Shown: positions 17,501-26,902, counted from the first letter of the stretch. The stretch is DNA of 63,359 nt from Ruminococcus sp. (GCA_029062165.1 JAIDQQ010000034.1:1-63359), one strand, 5' to 3'. Notes: generated by a model from the letters alone, not told the origin. Program-made: numbers and translations.

Positions 17501-18159
17501 AAAAACTTTCCGCAATAAATACGGAAATAAAGTCTCTCGGAAGCGTGAACATAGATTCAATAGAGGAATACAAGGAAGTTTCGGAACGCTATGAATTTAT
17601 GTCCGGTCAGGTTAATGACGTAATGAAATCCAAGGCGGAACTTGAAAAAATAATATCCGGTCTCACGGTGGAAATGAAACGCATTTTTATTGAAAGTTTC
17701 AGTATGATAAATCAGAATTTTCAGGAAATATTTTCGGAACTTTTCGGTGGCGGAAAGGCTGAATTAGTCCTGACTGACCCTGAAAATGTTCTGACATCTG
17801 GCATAGAAATAATAGTCGCTCCCCCTGGAAAAGTAATAAAGAATCTGATTTCACTTTCAGGCGGTGAACAGTCTTTCGTGGCGATTGCTATATATTTTGC
17901 GATTTTGAAATTACGTCCTGCACCGTTCTGTATTCTTGATGAGATAGATGCGGCACTTGATGAGGTAAATGTCCGGAAATACGCCCAGTATCTCCGGAAA
18001 TTCACGGATACCACACAGTTTGTACTTGTCACACACAGGCGGAGTGCTATGGAAGAAGCCAACGTCCTTTACGGCGTTACCATGCAGGAAGACGGCATTT
18101 CAAAACTGCTGAAAATGGAACAGGTTGACTTTCAGGAGGATATAGCCGACATTCAGTGA
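14599..18159 (+). CDS. smc: Chromosome segregation protein SMC
   Basis: Bacterial condensin ATPase (1186 aa) that works with ScpA/ScpB to compact and segregate the chromosome. N-terminal Walker A is GPNGSGKSNIGD. Two long coiled-coil arms (about 170-500 and 670-1010) flank a hinge with a glycine-rich INSGGSFTGGSS. The C-terminal head has the signature LSGGEQSFVAIA and Walker B FCILDEIDAALD. It starts with TTG (SD GGAGGTG). The arms are extremely Lys/Glu-rich, which creates many false antisense frames. It is followed after 26 bp by ftsY. Confidence 0.97.
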   Translation: MYLKSLDIHGFKSFPDKISLTFDKGLTAVVGPNGSGKSNIGDSVRWVLGEQSTKTLRGNKMEDVIFSGTVARKPMGFATVTLNIDNSDGMLDGMGEEVAVTRKLYRSGESEYMINGKPVRLKDINELFMDTGLGKDGYSIIGQGRIAEIVGAKSNDRRDIFEEASGISKFRYKKVEAEKKLSQAQENLFRLTDILSELGSRVEPLRIQSGKAQKFIELSEKKKILEISVWISRLDDMKLNLEKTEEKILVSRTECENIENDIQEQEKQIQDGFRKMQECNIKSDEMRHRMIEEEKTSSEIKSRIAVLENDVKHSEDDIVSAEKTIKENKITEKSLTGKKQEISEIIVNLENEKISLENEISDTEKIIRKTEQEISAVNESSVKYGAELQNLYIKQSEKKFSAESAIKTISEETEHIRQLNENSLNISQKISEYSDKKEKSVSELERIRNKVSELEKNLSEYEKLHATGTEKYRNISEKLRELEYNLRDSQQRYKILSEMEKNMEGFTGSVKAVLRQNIAGVHGTVAGNITVPQKYAVAIETALGGAMQNIIVDNEETAKKCMEFLKMNKSGRATFLPVTSVNGRDLNENGLENCTGFVATADSLIECNPVFRNIISSLSGRTVIAEDISTATEIARKYKYRFRIVTTDGQVINSGGSFTGGSSQKTSGIITRRNEINALEKNIEKLSGECGKLRESAEKIRPENQKISNQIENIKSEINRLKNETVRINAEISGLESLAGQFEIQTTENARLIEEAERKISDARSENKKSTEELAEISEKIVIAEKNLKEEKSATEKLNLTMNEFSGKLSEMKIKHTEIIKDIQAKNEDISRIYENITSLEKNIAGLKENIKNSRKSVSVKNSEIKIIGLKLENLQDNTEKYLSVIKECREQHTEQNRLVNEIQRKLKTINARKEKFSGEITRLEERRENIKRDSDNIIKQLLEVYELTRSEAMETAVKIADINSAQKKLSAINTEIKSLGSVNIDSIEEYKEVSERYEFMSGQVNDVMKSKAELEKIISGLTVEMKRIFIESFSMINQNFQEIFSELFGGGKAELVLTDPENVLTSGIEIIVAPPGKVIKNLISLSGGEQSFVAIAIYFAILKLRPAPFCILDEIDAALDEVNVRKYAQYLRKFTDTTQFVLVTHRRSAMEEANVLYGVTMQEDGISKLLKMEQVDFQEDIADIQ

Positions 18160-18185
18160 TATTATAACAGTATCGGAGGAATATA

Positions 18186-19814
18186 ATGGGAATTATTCAG
18201 AAAATTGCAGAGGGTCTCCGGAAAACTAAGGATTTTTTTCTTGGCAGACTACAGAAAATACTTAATTCTTTCACCGTCATAGACGAGGATTTATTTGACG
18301 AGCTGGAAGAAACTATGATTATGAGTGACATAGGCGTTGAAACGTCCGAGGAAATATGTGACCGTCTCCGTAAGAAAATAAAGGAACGTGGTATCACTGA
18401 CCCTAAAATGATTATGGAACTAATACAGGAAATAATCGGCGAAATAATGGGTGATGATACCGGTCTTGATTTATCCGTTTCACCGGCGGTAATAATGGTA
18501 ATAGGCGTAAACGGAGCAGGAAAGACTACCACTATCGGCAAGATGTGCAGACAGTTTAAGGAAGAGGGCAAAAAAGTACTCGTTGCGGCTGCGGATACGT
18601 TCCGTGCGGCAGCGATAGACCAGTTAAACGTATGGACGGACAGAGCCGGAGTTGATATAGTCAAACACGCCGAGGGTTCTGACCCTGGTGCAGTAGTATA
18701 TGACGCTCTCGACGCTGCACAGGCAAGAAACTGTGATATTGTGATTATCGATACCGCCGGAAGACTTCATAATAAAAAGAACCTCATGGAAGAACTCGCC
18801 AAAATAAACCGTATTATCGACAAAAAAGCCCCCGACAGTTCCCGTGAAGTCCTGTTGGTACTCGATGCCACAACCGGTCAGAATGCCGTAAATCAGGCGA
18901 AACTTTTCAATCAGACAGCCAAAATTACAGGTATAGTACTTACCAAACTTGACGGTACTGCAAAGGGCGGTATAGTAATTTCTATAAAAAACGAACTCGG
19001 TATACCTGTAAAGCTAATTGGTGTAGGCGAAAAAATAGACGATTTACAGCCATTCAACAGCAGAGATTTTGTAACGGCACTGTTCAGTACTACAGAAATT
19101 GAAGAATCCGAACCGGAAGAAAAAGAAGAAATTATTGAAGAACCTGTTGAAGAAATAGTTGAAGAAGAATCCGAAACAGTTCCCGAAACTCCAGAAGTTG
19201 AGATGGAAGAAGAAGTCACCGAAGAATCTGAACAGAAAAAACAGGGATTTTTCAGTAAGTTATTTGCGGATAAGCATTCCGAAGAAAAACCTGTTGAAGA
19301 ACCGGTAGAAGAAGAATCCGACGAGGACGAAGAAATAATTGAAGAATCCGAATCCGAAGAAATCGAAGAAACAGAGGAAATCGAAAAAACTATAGAAGAC
19401 CCACAACTGAAAAAACAAAGATTTTTCAGTAAATTTTCTATTGATAATCGTATCGGGGAAGAAATTTCAGAAGAACCGGTTGAAGAAACTGAACCCGAAG
19501 AAGTAGAAGAAGTACATGAAACTGTTGAAAAAGTCATTGAAGATACAACTGAACCCGAAGAAGAAATCACAGAAAAAACAGAAGAAGTACATGAAACGGT
19601 CATTGACGAAGAAGCACGTCGCAAAGAACGTATAAACAGATTCTTCCGTGAAAAGAAAGCCCTTGAAGAAGCTAAATTAAAAGCTATGGAGCAGGAAGAA
19701 GTAGAAGAAGAATCCGAAGAAATCGAGGAAGAGGAAGAAGAACCGAAGCCGATAAAATCAAAGAAAAAAGGATTTTTCGGAAAACTTTTCGGAAAGAAGG
19801 ATAATGATGATTAA
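18186..19814 (+). CDS. ftsY: Signal recognition particle receptor FtsY with long acidic C-terminal extension
   Basis: SRP receptor GTPase that delivers nascent membrane proteins to SecYEG. The NG domain fills residues 1 to about 303: [33 protein letters not shown] and [10 protein letters not shown]. The oddity is the next roughly 240 residues, an extremely Glu-rich tail at the C-terminus. FtsY acidic domains, where present, are normally N-terminal. The tail contains three related basic-aromatic blocks ([19 protein letters not shown] and the terminal [13 protein letters not shown]) and a looser [10 protein letters not shown]. These may be short amphipathic membrane contacts, which is an inference. 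It overlaps rdgB by 11 bp. Confidence 0.95.
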   Translation: MGIIQKIAEGLRKTKDFFLGRLQKILNSFTVIDEDLFDELEETMIMSDIGVETSEEICDRLRKKIKERGITDPKMIMELIQEIIGEIMGDDTGLDLSVSPAVIMVIGVNGAGKTTTIGKMCRQFKEEGKKVLVAAADTFRAAAIDQLNVWTDRAGVDIVKHAEGSDPGAVVYDALDAAQARNCDIVIIDTAGRLHNKKNLMEELAKINRIIDKKAPDSSREVLLVLDATTGQNAVNQAKLFNQTAKITGIVLTKLDGTAKGGIVISIKNELGIPVKLIGVGEKIDDLQPFNSRDFVTALFSTTEIEESEPEEKEEIIEEPVEEIVEEESETVPETPEVEMEEEVTEESEQKKQGFFSKLFADKHSEEKPVEEPVEEESDEDEEIIEESESEEIEETEEIEKTIEDPQLKKQRFFSKFSIDNRIGEEISEEPVEETEPEEVEEVHETVEKVIEDTTEPEEEITEKTEEVHETVIDEEARRKERINRFFREKKALEEAKLKAMEQEEVEEESEEIEEEEEEPKPIKSKKKGFFGKLFGKKDNDD

Positions 19815-20388
19815 TAAACTGGTAATGGCTACCAATAATAAAAACAAACTCCGTGAAGCACGTCAGATACTTTCGCCACTGGGAATAGAAGTTCTGTCAC
19901 AACAGGAAGCCGGTGTTGATATAGAACCGGTTGAAGACGGTCAGACTTTCGAGGAAAACGCCTTGATAAAGGCAGAAGCTATATATAATGCCGTAAAAGT
20001 TCCGGTAATCGCCGACGACAGCGGACTATGTGTAGATGCTCTCGGTGGCAGACCGTCAGTACATTCCGCACGCTATGCCCCTAAAGGTCAGGAATGCGAT
20101 AAAATTCTTACGGAAATGAAAGATGTCCCCGAAGATAAGCGTACAGCTTATTTTGAATGCTGTATAGTATATATCGACAGTGAGGGTACTGAATCCATGA
20201 CAGGAAAATGTTACGGTACTATCGCTTACGCACAGAAAGGTACTGACGGTTTCGGTTATGACCCGATTTTCCTTTACGGTGACAGAACTCTTGCGGAGAT
20301 GTCGCCGGACGAAAAAAACAGTATCAGTCACAGGGGCGAGGCTATGAAGAAACTTTATGAATATCTTGAAAAAAAGAAAGGTGAATGA
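19804..20388 (+). CDS. rdgB: XTP/dITP diphosphatase (RdgB/HAM1)
   Basis: Nucleotide-pool sanitising enzyme that hydrolyses ITP, dITP and XTP to monophosphates. The N-terminal MATNNKNKLREARQIL is the family signature, followed by ADDSGLCVDALGGRPSVHSARYA and GFGYDPIF. Length is 194 aa. Two consecutive ATGs (19804, 19807) are possible starts. It overlaps the end of ftsY. Confidence 0.95.
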   Translation: MMINKLVMATNNKNKLREARQILSPLGIEVLSQQEAGVDIEPVEDGQTFEENALIKAEAIYNAVKVPVIADDSGLCVDALGGRPSVHSARYAPKGQECDKILTEMKDVPEDKRTAYFECCIVYIDSEGTESMTGKCYGTIAYAQKGTDGFGYDPIFLYGDRTLAEMSPDEKNSISHRGEAMKKLYEYLEKKKGE

Positions 20389-20391
20389 TTT

Positions 20392-20688
20392 ATGCTTACA
20401 AGTAAACAGAGGGCTTATTTAAGAAGTATAGCGTCATCATATGATACTATATTTCAGATAGGCAAGGGCGGTATCACGGAGACCATGTGCAAGGATATAG
20501 GCGAGGCACTCCGTAAACGTGAGCTTATAAAATTACGTGTCCTTGAAAATTCCGGTTATACCGCACGTGAGGCAAGCGAGGAAATCGCAAAGGCAACCGG
20601 TTCGGAAGTAGTACAGGTTATCGGGTCAAAGTTCGTGCTTTTCAGACGTAATCCGAAAGACCCTGTTATTGAAAATATCCCGAAATGA
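20392..20688 (+). CDS. yhbY: YhbY-type CRM-domain RNA-binding protein
   Basis: Small (98 aa) single CRM-domain protein of the YhbY family, which binds pre-50S particles. The core signature is present: KQRAYLRSIAS, IGKGGIT and VLENSGYTAREA. It lies 3 bp after rdgB and overlaps nadD by 4 bp, an arrangement common in Clostridia. Confidence 0.93.
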   Translation: MLTSKQRAYLRSIASSYDTIFQIGKGGITETMCKDIGEALRKRELIKLRVLENSGYTAREASEEIAKATGSEVVQVIGSKFVLFRRNPKDPVIENIPK

Positions 20689-21287
20689 AAACCGGTATAT
20701 ATGGCGGAAGTTTCAATCCGGTGCATAACGGTCATATACATCTTGCGGAAACCGTAATGAAAGATTGCCGACTTGACAGAATATTTTTTGTACCGTCAAA
20801 AATTTCGCCACACAGGTCAAGTGCTGAATATATTTCCGGAGAGGACAGGCTTGAGATGTTAAAACTTGCCTGCTCCGGAAACGAAAGATTCCACGTCAGC
20901 GACTACGAATTAAAACAGAACCGTGTAAGCTATTCGATATATACAGTGGAACACTTCCGCCGGAAGTTTCCGGAAGATGATTTGTTTCTGCTTATCGGTA
21001 GCGATATGCTATTGACTTTCGACAAATGGTACTGTTTTGACAAAATTCTTTCATACGTAAATTTATGTGTAGTTTCACGTAATGTCGGTGACCTTGACGC
21101 ACTCCGGAAAAAATCCCGTGAACTCTCACCCGACGGCAGAATTTTTATCAGTACTGCACCGCCGGAAGTAGTATCTTCCACGGAAATAAGGAAAAAAATA
21201 TTAAAAAATTCTGATTTCTCTTGCTATCTTGACGAAAAAGTAGTACAATATATAAGATTAAAGAAATTGTACACAGCCGATATTTAA
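20685..21287 (+). CDS. nadD: Nicotinate-nucleotide adenylyltransferase
   Basis: Forms deamido-NAD from nicotinate mononucleotide and ATP. The nucleotidyltransferase motif GGSFNPVHNGHI is at the N-terminus and the C-terminal ISSTEIRKKI-like block reads VVSSTEIRKKIL. Length is 200 aa. It overlaps yhbY by 4 bp and is followed by yqeK. Confidence 0.95.
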   Translation: MKTGIYGGSFNPVHNGHIHLAETVMKDCRLDRIFFVPSKISPHRSSAEYISGEDRLEMLKLACSGNERFHVSDYELKQNRVSYSIYTVEHFRRKFPEDDLFLLIGSDMLLTFDKWYCFDKILSYVNLCVVSRNVGDLDALRKKSRELSPDGRIFISTAPPEVVSSTEIRKKILKNSDFSCYLDEKVVQYIRLKKLYTADI

Positions 21288-21305
21288 TTGTGAGGTGAAA
21301 AAATT

Positions 21306-21896
21306 TTGTTATATGATACTTCAGAGATGAAAAAATATCTTAAAGCAAATCTTTCCCAGAAACGTTATACACATTCGCTTAACGTTGCCGAAGAGTGCCG
21401 GAAACTTGCCCTGAAATACGGTGAAGACCCTGACAAAGCATATTTTGCCGGACTTCTTCACGATATATGCAAGGAAATATCCGACGAACAGCAGAAAAAA
21501 CTTGTCATTGAAAGTAATTTTTCTGTAAGCCGTGAAGAACTCGATACAAAGTCATTATGGCACGCCATAGCCGGTGCGTATTTTATAAAGACACATTTCG
21601 GTATCGAAGATATTGATATACTTAATTCGATACGCTTTCATACAGTAGGACGTGCCGGTATGACCCGACTTGAAGAAATAGTCTATCTTGGTGACCTCAT
21701 TTCAGCAGACAGAGATTACAAGGACGTTGATAAAATGCGGAAAATATCCTATACAAATCTCAACGGTGCTATGCTGGAGGCTTTTGAATTTTCTGTAAAA
21801 TCCGTCGTTAAAAAAGGTGGTTTTCTTCCGATATGCACGGTAGAGGGATATAATTTCTATAAGAGACTACAGCATAAGGAAAAAAATAAAAAATAA
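21306..21896 (+). CDS. yqeK: YqeK-family HD-domain hydrolase
   Basis: HD phosphohydrolase of the YqeK family; bacterial members hydrolyse diadenosine tetraphosphate symmetrically. The metal-binding HD doublet sits in GLLHDICKE, preceded by RYTHSLNVAEEC and followed by HTVGRAGMTRLEEIVYLGDLIS. The start is TTG at 21306 with SD GAGGTG. The neighbours nadD and rsfS are its usual partners. Confidence 0.92.
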   Translation: MLYDTSEMKKYLKANLSQKRYTHSLNVAEECRKLALKYGEDPDKAYFAGLLHDICKEISDEQQKKLVIESNFSVSREELDTKSLWHAIAGAYFIKTHFGIEDIDILNSIRFHTVGRAGMTRLEEIVYLGDLISADRDYKDVDKMRKISYTNLNGAMLEAFEFSVKSVVKKGGFLPICTVEGYNFYKRLQHKEKNKK

Positions 21897-21919
21897 TCTT
21901 AAAGAGAGGTTTCGGCAAG

Positions 21920-23674
21920 ATGGACGAGGATTTAATTAAAAATGAACCTATAAGAAAAATTTCACAGATTGATGACAATAAAAACCGTAAAAACAAAAAA
22001 AATCAGAAACAAACAAATTCCACCGGCGGTAAATATGAAGTCAGACCCCTTGAAAGTCAGGAAAGGGAAAGATTTGAACCGGAACTGACTAAGGAACACT
22101 ATAAAAGCAGGTACAATGAAAAAGAACTGGGTGAAATAAATAAGATACAGTTTGATGCAAACCCTCCTAAATCGTACAAGGGAAAATATGAAAAAGGTGT
22201 CGTTACTAAAGATGTATATAACGGCAGATACTCTTCCGACGGTAAAAAGCCTGAAAGTCACGCCATAGAGGGAAGTTCCTTTGAAACTTATAACGGCAGA
22301 TACTCCGCTGACAGTCCCGAAAATGAATCTGATACCGATAAACGCATAAGAGGTATTAAAAAACTTCCGGAAACTCCACCCGAAAAGAAAAAGAAAAAAC
22401 CAAAGAAAAATAAAAAAACAAAATCAGAAACGGAAGTTAAAAATAAAAAATCCGATAATCCGGAGCAGGTACGGAAAAAACGGAAAAAAAATAAAAACAA
22501 AAAGAAAAACAGAATTTCTGTCAGAGATTTTGCCGTGAATGTTCTTTCGATTTCAGCGAGTATTGTTCTTACAGGTTTCATGATTCTCAATATGCCCATA
22601 CTGAAAAGTGATGACGGAAACACTTCAATAATAAATTTTGTGAAGAATTTCCAGCCACTCGTACAGGTTGAGGGCGAATTACGTCATAATACTATGGATT
22701 TGCAGATAAACAATGAAATAGTTGACGTTGATTTTTCGGATGGTCTCGACTTACCGCAACTTGTTGAGGGTCAGTATAGTGTGCTTTTCCTCGGATTCGA
22801 TGAGGAAGAATTTAATACTGATGTCATATGGGTGTGTCAGTTCGATATAGGTCATAACGCACTTAATATACTACAGATTCCCCGTGATACCTGTCTGCCG
22901 GATTATACAAGCAGTCCTACAGGGAAATTCAACAGTATATACGCTATGGGTGAAAGATATATCACACCGCCTATACAACGTGTAGTCAATGCCGTTCAGG
23001 AAAATTTCGGCATACCCATAGACGCATATATAACTACCGGCTGTCACGATATTGTCGATATGGTAAATCTCGTAGGCGGTATACCGATTTCACTTGACGA
23101 GGAAATTATGTACGAAGCCGACAAACGTATACCGGCAGGCGATACAATTCTTAGTGGTGAGCAGGCGGAATGGTTTGTGCGTTTCCGGTGGGCATTGGCA
23201 GAGGGCGATATAGGACGCATGAAAAATCAGCGACGTTTCATGGCTGCCGCTATGGAAAAACTTTTCAGCATAGTCAACGACGAGGGCAGACTACAGTTAT
23301 ATAGCTATCTCAAGGAAATATACAACAATGAATATATCTATACAAACATGAGTTTAGGCGATATAGGCATGCTTGCCGATTTTGCTTCCACACTTTCAAT
23401 GGAAAAAGTACAGGTAAATATGGTACCTGGTGAGGGTGCAAAATATTACGCTCCGGATGGTCAGATTTACGACATCTATTCCGTGCATAAGTTAGCTACT
23501 CTCAATATGCTTAACAACTATTTCAGACCGTATCAGAAAATTATGACAAGTTCCGATTCTTCGATAGTCGAGTATATCACGGATTATCAGAATCCTATGT
23601 ATGATGATACTTCCGACAATCTACAGGATATTAGCGACGGTGACGCAGATAACAGTAATTTTCTTTTAAAGTGA
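21920..23674 (+). CDS. LytR-CpsA-Psr (LCP) family protein with long charged cytoplasmic tail
   Basis: LCP enzymes transfer undecaprenyl-linked polymers such as teichoic acids onto peptidoglycan. About 200 cytoplasmic residues come first: charged, with a recurring Y-(N/K)-G-(R/K)-Y motif (YKGKY, YNGRYS twice, and looser YKSRY and GGKY) and a Lys-rich stretch. A single transmembrane helix (about 204-226) follows, then the extracellular LCP domain (about 280-450) with ILQIPRDTCLP, VNLVGGIPISL and a polyprenyl-site Arg region GDIGRMKNQRRF. The usual RSDTM site reads FNTDVIW, so a conserved Arg is missing. It sits between yqeK and rsfS, as in many Clostridia. Confidence 0.88.
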   Translation: MDEDLIKNEPIRKISQIDDNKNRKNKKNQKQTNSTGGKYEVRPLESQERERFEPELTKEHYKSRYNEKELGEINKIQFDANPPKSYKGKYEKGVVTKDVYNGRYSSDGKKPESHAIEGSSFETYNGRYSADSPENESDTDKRIRGIKKLPETPPEKKKKKPKKNKKTKSETEVKNKKSDNPEQVRKKRKKNKNKKKNRISVRDFAVNVLSISASIVLTGFMILNMPILKSDDGNTSIINFVKNFQPLVQVEGELRHNTMDLQINNEIVDVDFSDGLDLPQLVEGQYSVLFLGFDEEEFNTDVIWVCQFDIGHNALNILQIPRDTCLPDYTSSPTGKFNSIYAMGERYITPPIQRVVNAVQENFGIPIDAYITTGCHDIVDMVNLVGGIPISLDEEIMYEADKRIPAGDTILSGEQAEWFVRFRWALAEGDIGRMKNQRRFMAAAMEKLFSIVNDEGRLQLYSYLKEIYNNEYIYTNMSLGDIGMLADFASTLSMEKVQVNMVPGEGAKYYAPDGQIYDIYSVHKLATLNMLNNYFRPYQKIMTSSDSSIVEYITDYQNPMYDDTSDNLQDISDGDADNSNFLLK

Positions 23675-23699
23675 ATCAAAGAAAGAAGGTATAATTTTT

Positions 23700-24059
23700 A
23701 TGACACAACAGGAAAAACTGGAATTAATAATCAAAATTCTTGACATCAGAAAAGGTGAAGACATTCAGGCACTCAAAGTAACTGACCTTACTATACTTGC
23801 CGATTATTTTATAATAGTCAACGGTACAAGCAATACACACGCACGGACGCTCGCCGACGAGGTAGAATTTAAGTTATCGCAGAAAGGTATTGAACCACAA
23901 CGCCGTGAATCAGATACCGGTAATACATGGGTTATTCTCGATTACGCCGATATTATAATACACGTCTTCGACAGAAATCAGAGACAGTTTTATAACCTCG
24001 AAGGGCTGTGGGCAGATGCTACTCCTGTAGATATAGGCGGTCTGATTATAAAGGAGTGA
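23700..24059 (+). CDS. rsfS: Ribosomal silencing factor RsfS
   Basis: Binds L14 on the 50S subunit and blocks subunit joining when nutrients are low. Length is 119 aa with the family pattern DLTILADYFIIVNGTSNTHA, RRESDTGNTWVILDYADIIIHVF and RQFYNLEGLWADA. It follows the LCP gene in the conserved yqeK-LCP-rsfS order. Confidence 0.95.
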   Translation: MTQQEKLELIIKILDIRKGEDIQALKVTDLTILADYFIIVNGTSNTHARTLADEVEFKLSQKGIEPQRRESDTGNTWVILDYADIIIHVFDRNQRQFYNLEGLWADATPVDIGGLIIKE

Positions 24060-24066
24060 TTCTTTC

Positions 24067-24408
24067 ATGAACACCAACAATATACAAGGCAGAAATATGG
24101 TCACGGCTATGGGCGTATATATTATAGTGAAAGCTGTTCTTAATATGGTCATAGCGGGTGGAATCAGTGTATTCGGTCTGCTGTGGGCTGTACTTCTTGC
24201 GGTACTGCTTTTCATGGGATTTCAGTATACTAACATATGCGTAGGAGCTGTACTGTTTCTTGTAGCGGTGGTACACCTGCCGACTAATATTTCAAACTTC
24301 GGAAGTAACTGGTTATACTTCATTGAGGGTGTCATAGATATTGTATGTGCTGTGCTTCTTGTTACGAAAAACGACATAAAAGAGCATTTCACAAATAAAT
24401 TATCATAA
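24067..24408 (+). CDS. Small four-helix membrane protein, unknown function
   Basis: This 113-aa protein has four predicted membrane helices and almost nothing else (hydrophobic runs near residues 12-30, 33-50, 53-71 and 80-100). It ends in a short charged tail. I recognise no family. It has a good RBS (AGGAGTG) and lies 7 bp after rsfS, so it is probably co-transcribed. leuS begins 26 bp further on. Confidence 0.7.
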   Translation: MNTNNIQGRNMVTAMGVYIIVKAVLNMVIAGGISVFGLLWAVLLAVLLFMGFQYTNICVGAVLFLVAVVHLPTNISNFGSNWLYFIEGVIDIVCAVLLVTKNDIKEHFTNKLS

Positions 24409-24434
24409 TATTTTAAGTAAAGGAATGATTTGAA

Positions 24435-26840
24435 ATGGACAGATATAATTATAAGGCTGTCGAACAGAAATGGCAGAAATACTGGGACGAAAACAACGTT
24501 TTCAAGGCAACGGACGATTTCAATAAAAAGAAATTCTATGCACTGGTTGAATTTCCGTACCCGTCCGGACACGGTATGCACGTAGGACATATCAAGGCAT
24601 ATTCCGGTCTCGAAGTAGTAGCACGTAAAAGGCGTATGCAGGGTTATAACGTACTCTTCCCGATAGGTTTCGACGCTTACGGACTTCCGACGGAAAACAC
24701 CGCTATAAAGGAAAAAATTCACCCTCGTGTAGTCACAGACCGTAACATTGAAAAATTCACCGGACAGCTTAAAAAAGTAGGTTTTTCTTTCGACTGGTCA
24801 CGTGTTATTGATACCACAGAAGAAAAATATTACAAATGGACACAGTGGATTTTTCTGAAAATGTTTGAAAAAGGTCTTGTTTTCCGTGACAAGACATCTG
24901 TAAATTACTGTCCGAGTTGTAAAGTAGTACTGTCGAATGAGGATTCACAGGGCGGTAAATGCGACGTATGTCACAGCGATATTATCCAGAAAACTAAAGA
25001 AGTATGGTATCTCCGTATAACAGAATACGCCGACAAACTCTTACAGGGACTGGAGCAGGTGGACTATCTCCCTAATGTGAAACTCCAACAGCAGAACTGG
25101 ATAGGCAAATCAACAGGGGCATTTGTAGATTTCAGTATCAAAGAAAATGACGAAAAACTCCGTATATATACGACACGTCCGGATACCCTCTATGGCGTAA
25201 CATTCATGGTTATCGCTCCGGAACACCCGATTATTCAGAAATACAGGGATTCCATTGCAAATATAGACGCTCTCGACGACTACAGAAACGAATGTGCCAA
25301 AAAGAGCGAATTTGAAAGAACACAGCTTGTCAAGGATAAGACCGGTGTTAAAATCGAGGGTCTTACGGCGATAAATCCGGTAACGAAAAAAGAAATTCCG
25401 ATATATATTTCAGATTACGTAATGATGGGCTATGGTACAGGGGCTATCATGGCAGTACCGGCACACGATACAAGGGATTACGATTTTGCGAAGAAATTCG
25501 GCATTGATATTATCGAGGTAATAAAGGGCGGAGACATCTCCAAAGAAGCCTATACCGGTGACGGTGAAATGGTTAATTCCGATATACTGGACGGTATCGA
25601 CAACAAAAAAGAGGCTATTGAAAAAATGCTTTCCGTACTGGAAAATCTCGGTTGCGGTGAACGTGGTGTGCAGTACAAAATGAAAGACTGGGCATTTAAC
25701 CGTCAACGCTACTGGGGCGAACCTATTCCGATTGTACATTGTCAGCATTGCGGTATGGTTGCAGTGCCGTATGAGGAATTACCGCTGAAACTTCCGGCAC
25801 TCGAAAATTTTGAACCTGGTACTGATGGTGAAAGTCCGTTAGCTAAAATAGAAAGTTTCGTAAACTGTAAGTGTCCGAAATGTAACGGCGACGCAAAACG
25901 TGAAACTGATACTATGCCACAGTGGGCAGGTTCATCATGGTACTTCCTCCGCTATTGCGACCCACACAACGACAGCGAATTTGCCTCACAGGAAGCCCTG
26001 AAATACTGGTTGCCGGTGGACTGGTATAACGGCGGTATGGAACACGTTACAAGACATATGATTTATTCGAGATTCTGGCATAAATTCCTGTATGACCTCG
26101 GACTTGTACCGACTTCCGAACCATACGCAAAGAGAACCGCACAAGGTCTTATACTCGGCGAGGACGGCGAAAAAATGAGTAAAACCCGTGGAAACGTCGT
26201 TGACCCTAACGACATTGTTGAAAATTACGGTGCGGACGTTCTCCGCCTGTACGTTCTTTTCATGGGAGATTACGAAAAGGCAGCTCCGTGGAGTGAAAAA
26301 GGTATGAAAGGCTGTAAGCGTTTCATTGACAGGGTATGGGGACTTCAGGAAATTCTCACCGACGGCGACGAATATTCCGAAAAACTCCGTTCAAACTTTC
26401 ATAAGACAATTAAAAAAGTTTCGGAAGACATAGAAAACATGAAATTCAATACGGCGATAGCCTCAATGATGTCGCTGATTAATGACATCTATGCTGTAGG
26501 AACGGTAAATAAGGCTGAACTTTCCGCCCTGTGCATGATGCTGAATCCGTTCGCACCGCATATTACCGAAGAAATCTACAATACTATCACCGGAAAAATT
26601 CTCTGTGAACAGTCGTGGATTACTTACGAAGAAAAATTCTGTATCGACGAAACTATTGAAATTGTTGTACAGGTAAACGGCAAAATCAAGGCAAAACTGA
26701 ACATAGTTCCCGATACTGACAAGGATTCTGTCATTGCTATGGCGTTCGCCGACGAAAAAGTAAAAGAGTTCACCGACGGCAAAACCATAATAAAACAGAT
26801 ATATGTACCAAATAAACTTGTTAATATTGTTGCAAAATAA
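24435..26840 (+). CDS. leuS: Leucyl-tRNA synthetase
   Basis: Class I synthetase charging tRNA-Leu. The HIGH-type motif is HGMHVGHIK near residue 48 and the KMSKS motif is EKMSKTRGN near 575. The CP1 editing domain (about 220-420) contains TTRPDTLYGVTFM and GYGTGAIMAVPAHDTRD. A zinc module with CPSCK and CDVCH is at about 155-180. Length (801 aa) is normal for bacterial LeuRS. No T-box leader is visible upstream, since the gene follows the membrane-protein gene after 26 bp. Confidence 0.97.
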   Translation: MDRYNYKAVEQKWQKYWDENNVFKATDDFNKKKFYALVEFPYPSGHGMHVGHIKAYSGLEVVARKRRMQGYNVLFPIGFDAYGLPTENTAIKEKIHPRVVTDRNIEKFTGQLKKVGFSFDWSRVIDTTEEKYYKWTQWIFLKMFEKGLVFRDKTSVNYCPSCKVVLSNEDSQGGKCDVCHSDIIQKTKEVWYLRITEYADKLLQGLEQVDYLPNVKLQQQNWIGKSTGAFVDFSIKENDEKLRIYTTRPDTLYGVTFMVIAPEHPIIQKYRDSIANIDALDDYRNECAKKSEFERTQLVKDKTGVKIEGLTAINPVTKKEIPIYISDYVMMGYGTGAIMAVPAHDTRDYDFAKKFGIDIIEVIKGGDISKEAYTGDGEMVNSDILDGIDNKKEAIEKMLSVLENLGCGERGVQYKMKDWAFNRQRYWGEPIPIVHCQHCGMVAVPYEELPLKLPALENFEPGTDGESPLAKIESFVNCKCPKCNGDAKRETDTMPQWAGSSWYFLRYCDPHNDSEFASQEALKYWLPVDWYNGGMEHVTRHMIYSRFWHKFLYDLGLVPTSEPYAKRTAQGLILGEDGEKMSKTRGNVVDPNDIVENYGADVLRLYVLFMGDYEKAAPWSEKGMKGCKRFIDRVWGLQEILTDGDEYSEKLRSNFHKTIKKVSEDIENMKFNTAIASMMSLINDIYAVGTVNKAELSALCMMLNPFAPHITEEIYNTITGKILCEQSWITYEEKFCIDETIEIVVQVNGKIKAKLNIVPDTDKDSVIAMAFADEKVKEFTDGKTIIKQIYVPNKLVNIVAK

Positions 26841-26867
26841 CGAAAAAAATTTTCTGCAAAAAAATAC

Positions 26868-26896
26868 TTGACATTTAGAAAAAAATGTGATACAAT
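26868..26896 (+). promoter_or_regulatory. SigA promoter of rpsU
   Basis: TTGACA (26868-26873), a 17-bp spacer and TACAAT (26891-26896). Transcription should start near 26903, giving a leader of about 125 nt. Confidence 0.85.
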
Positions 26897-26902
26897 GAAA
26901 TA

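Noticed and set aside
18911..19624. A 237-aa serine-rich minus-strand frame
   Set aside because: It is the exact antisense of the Glu-rich tail of FtsY (GAA codons read as TTC/TCT), a composition artefact.
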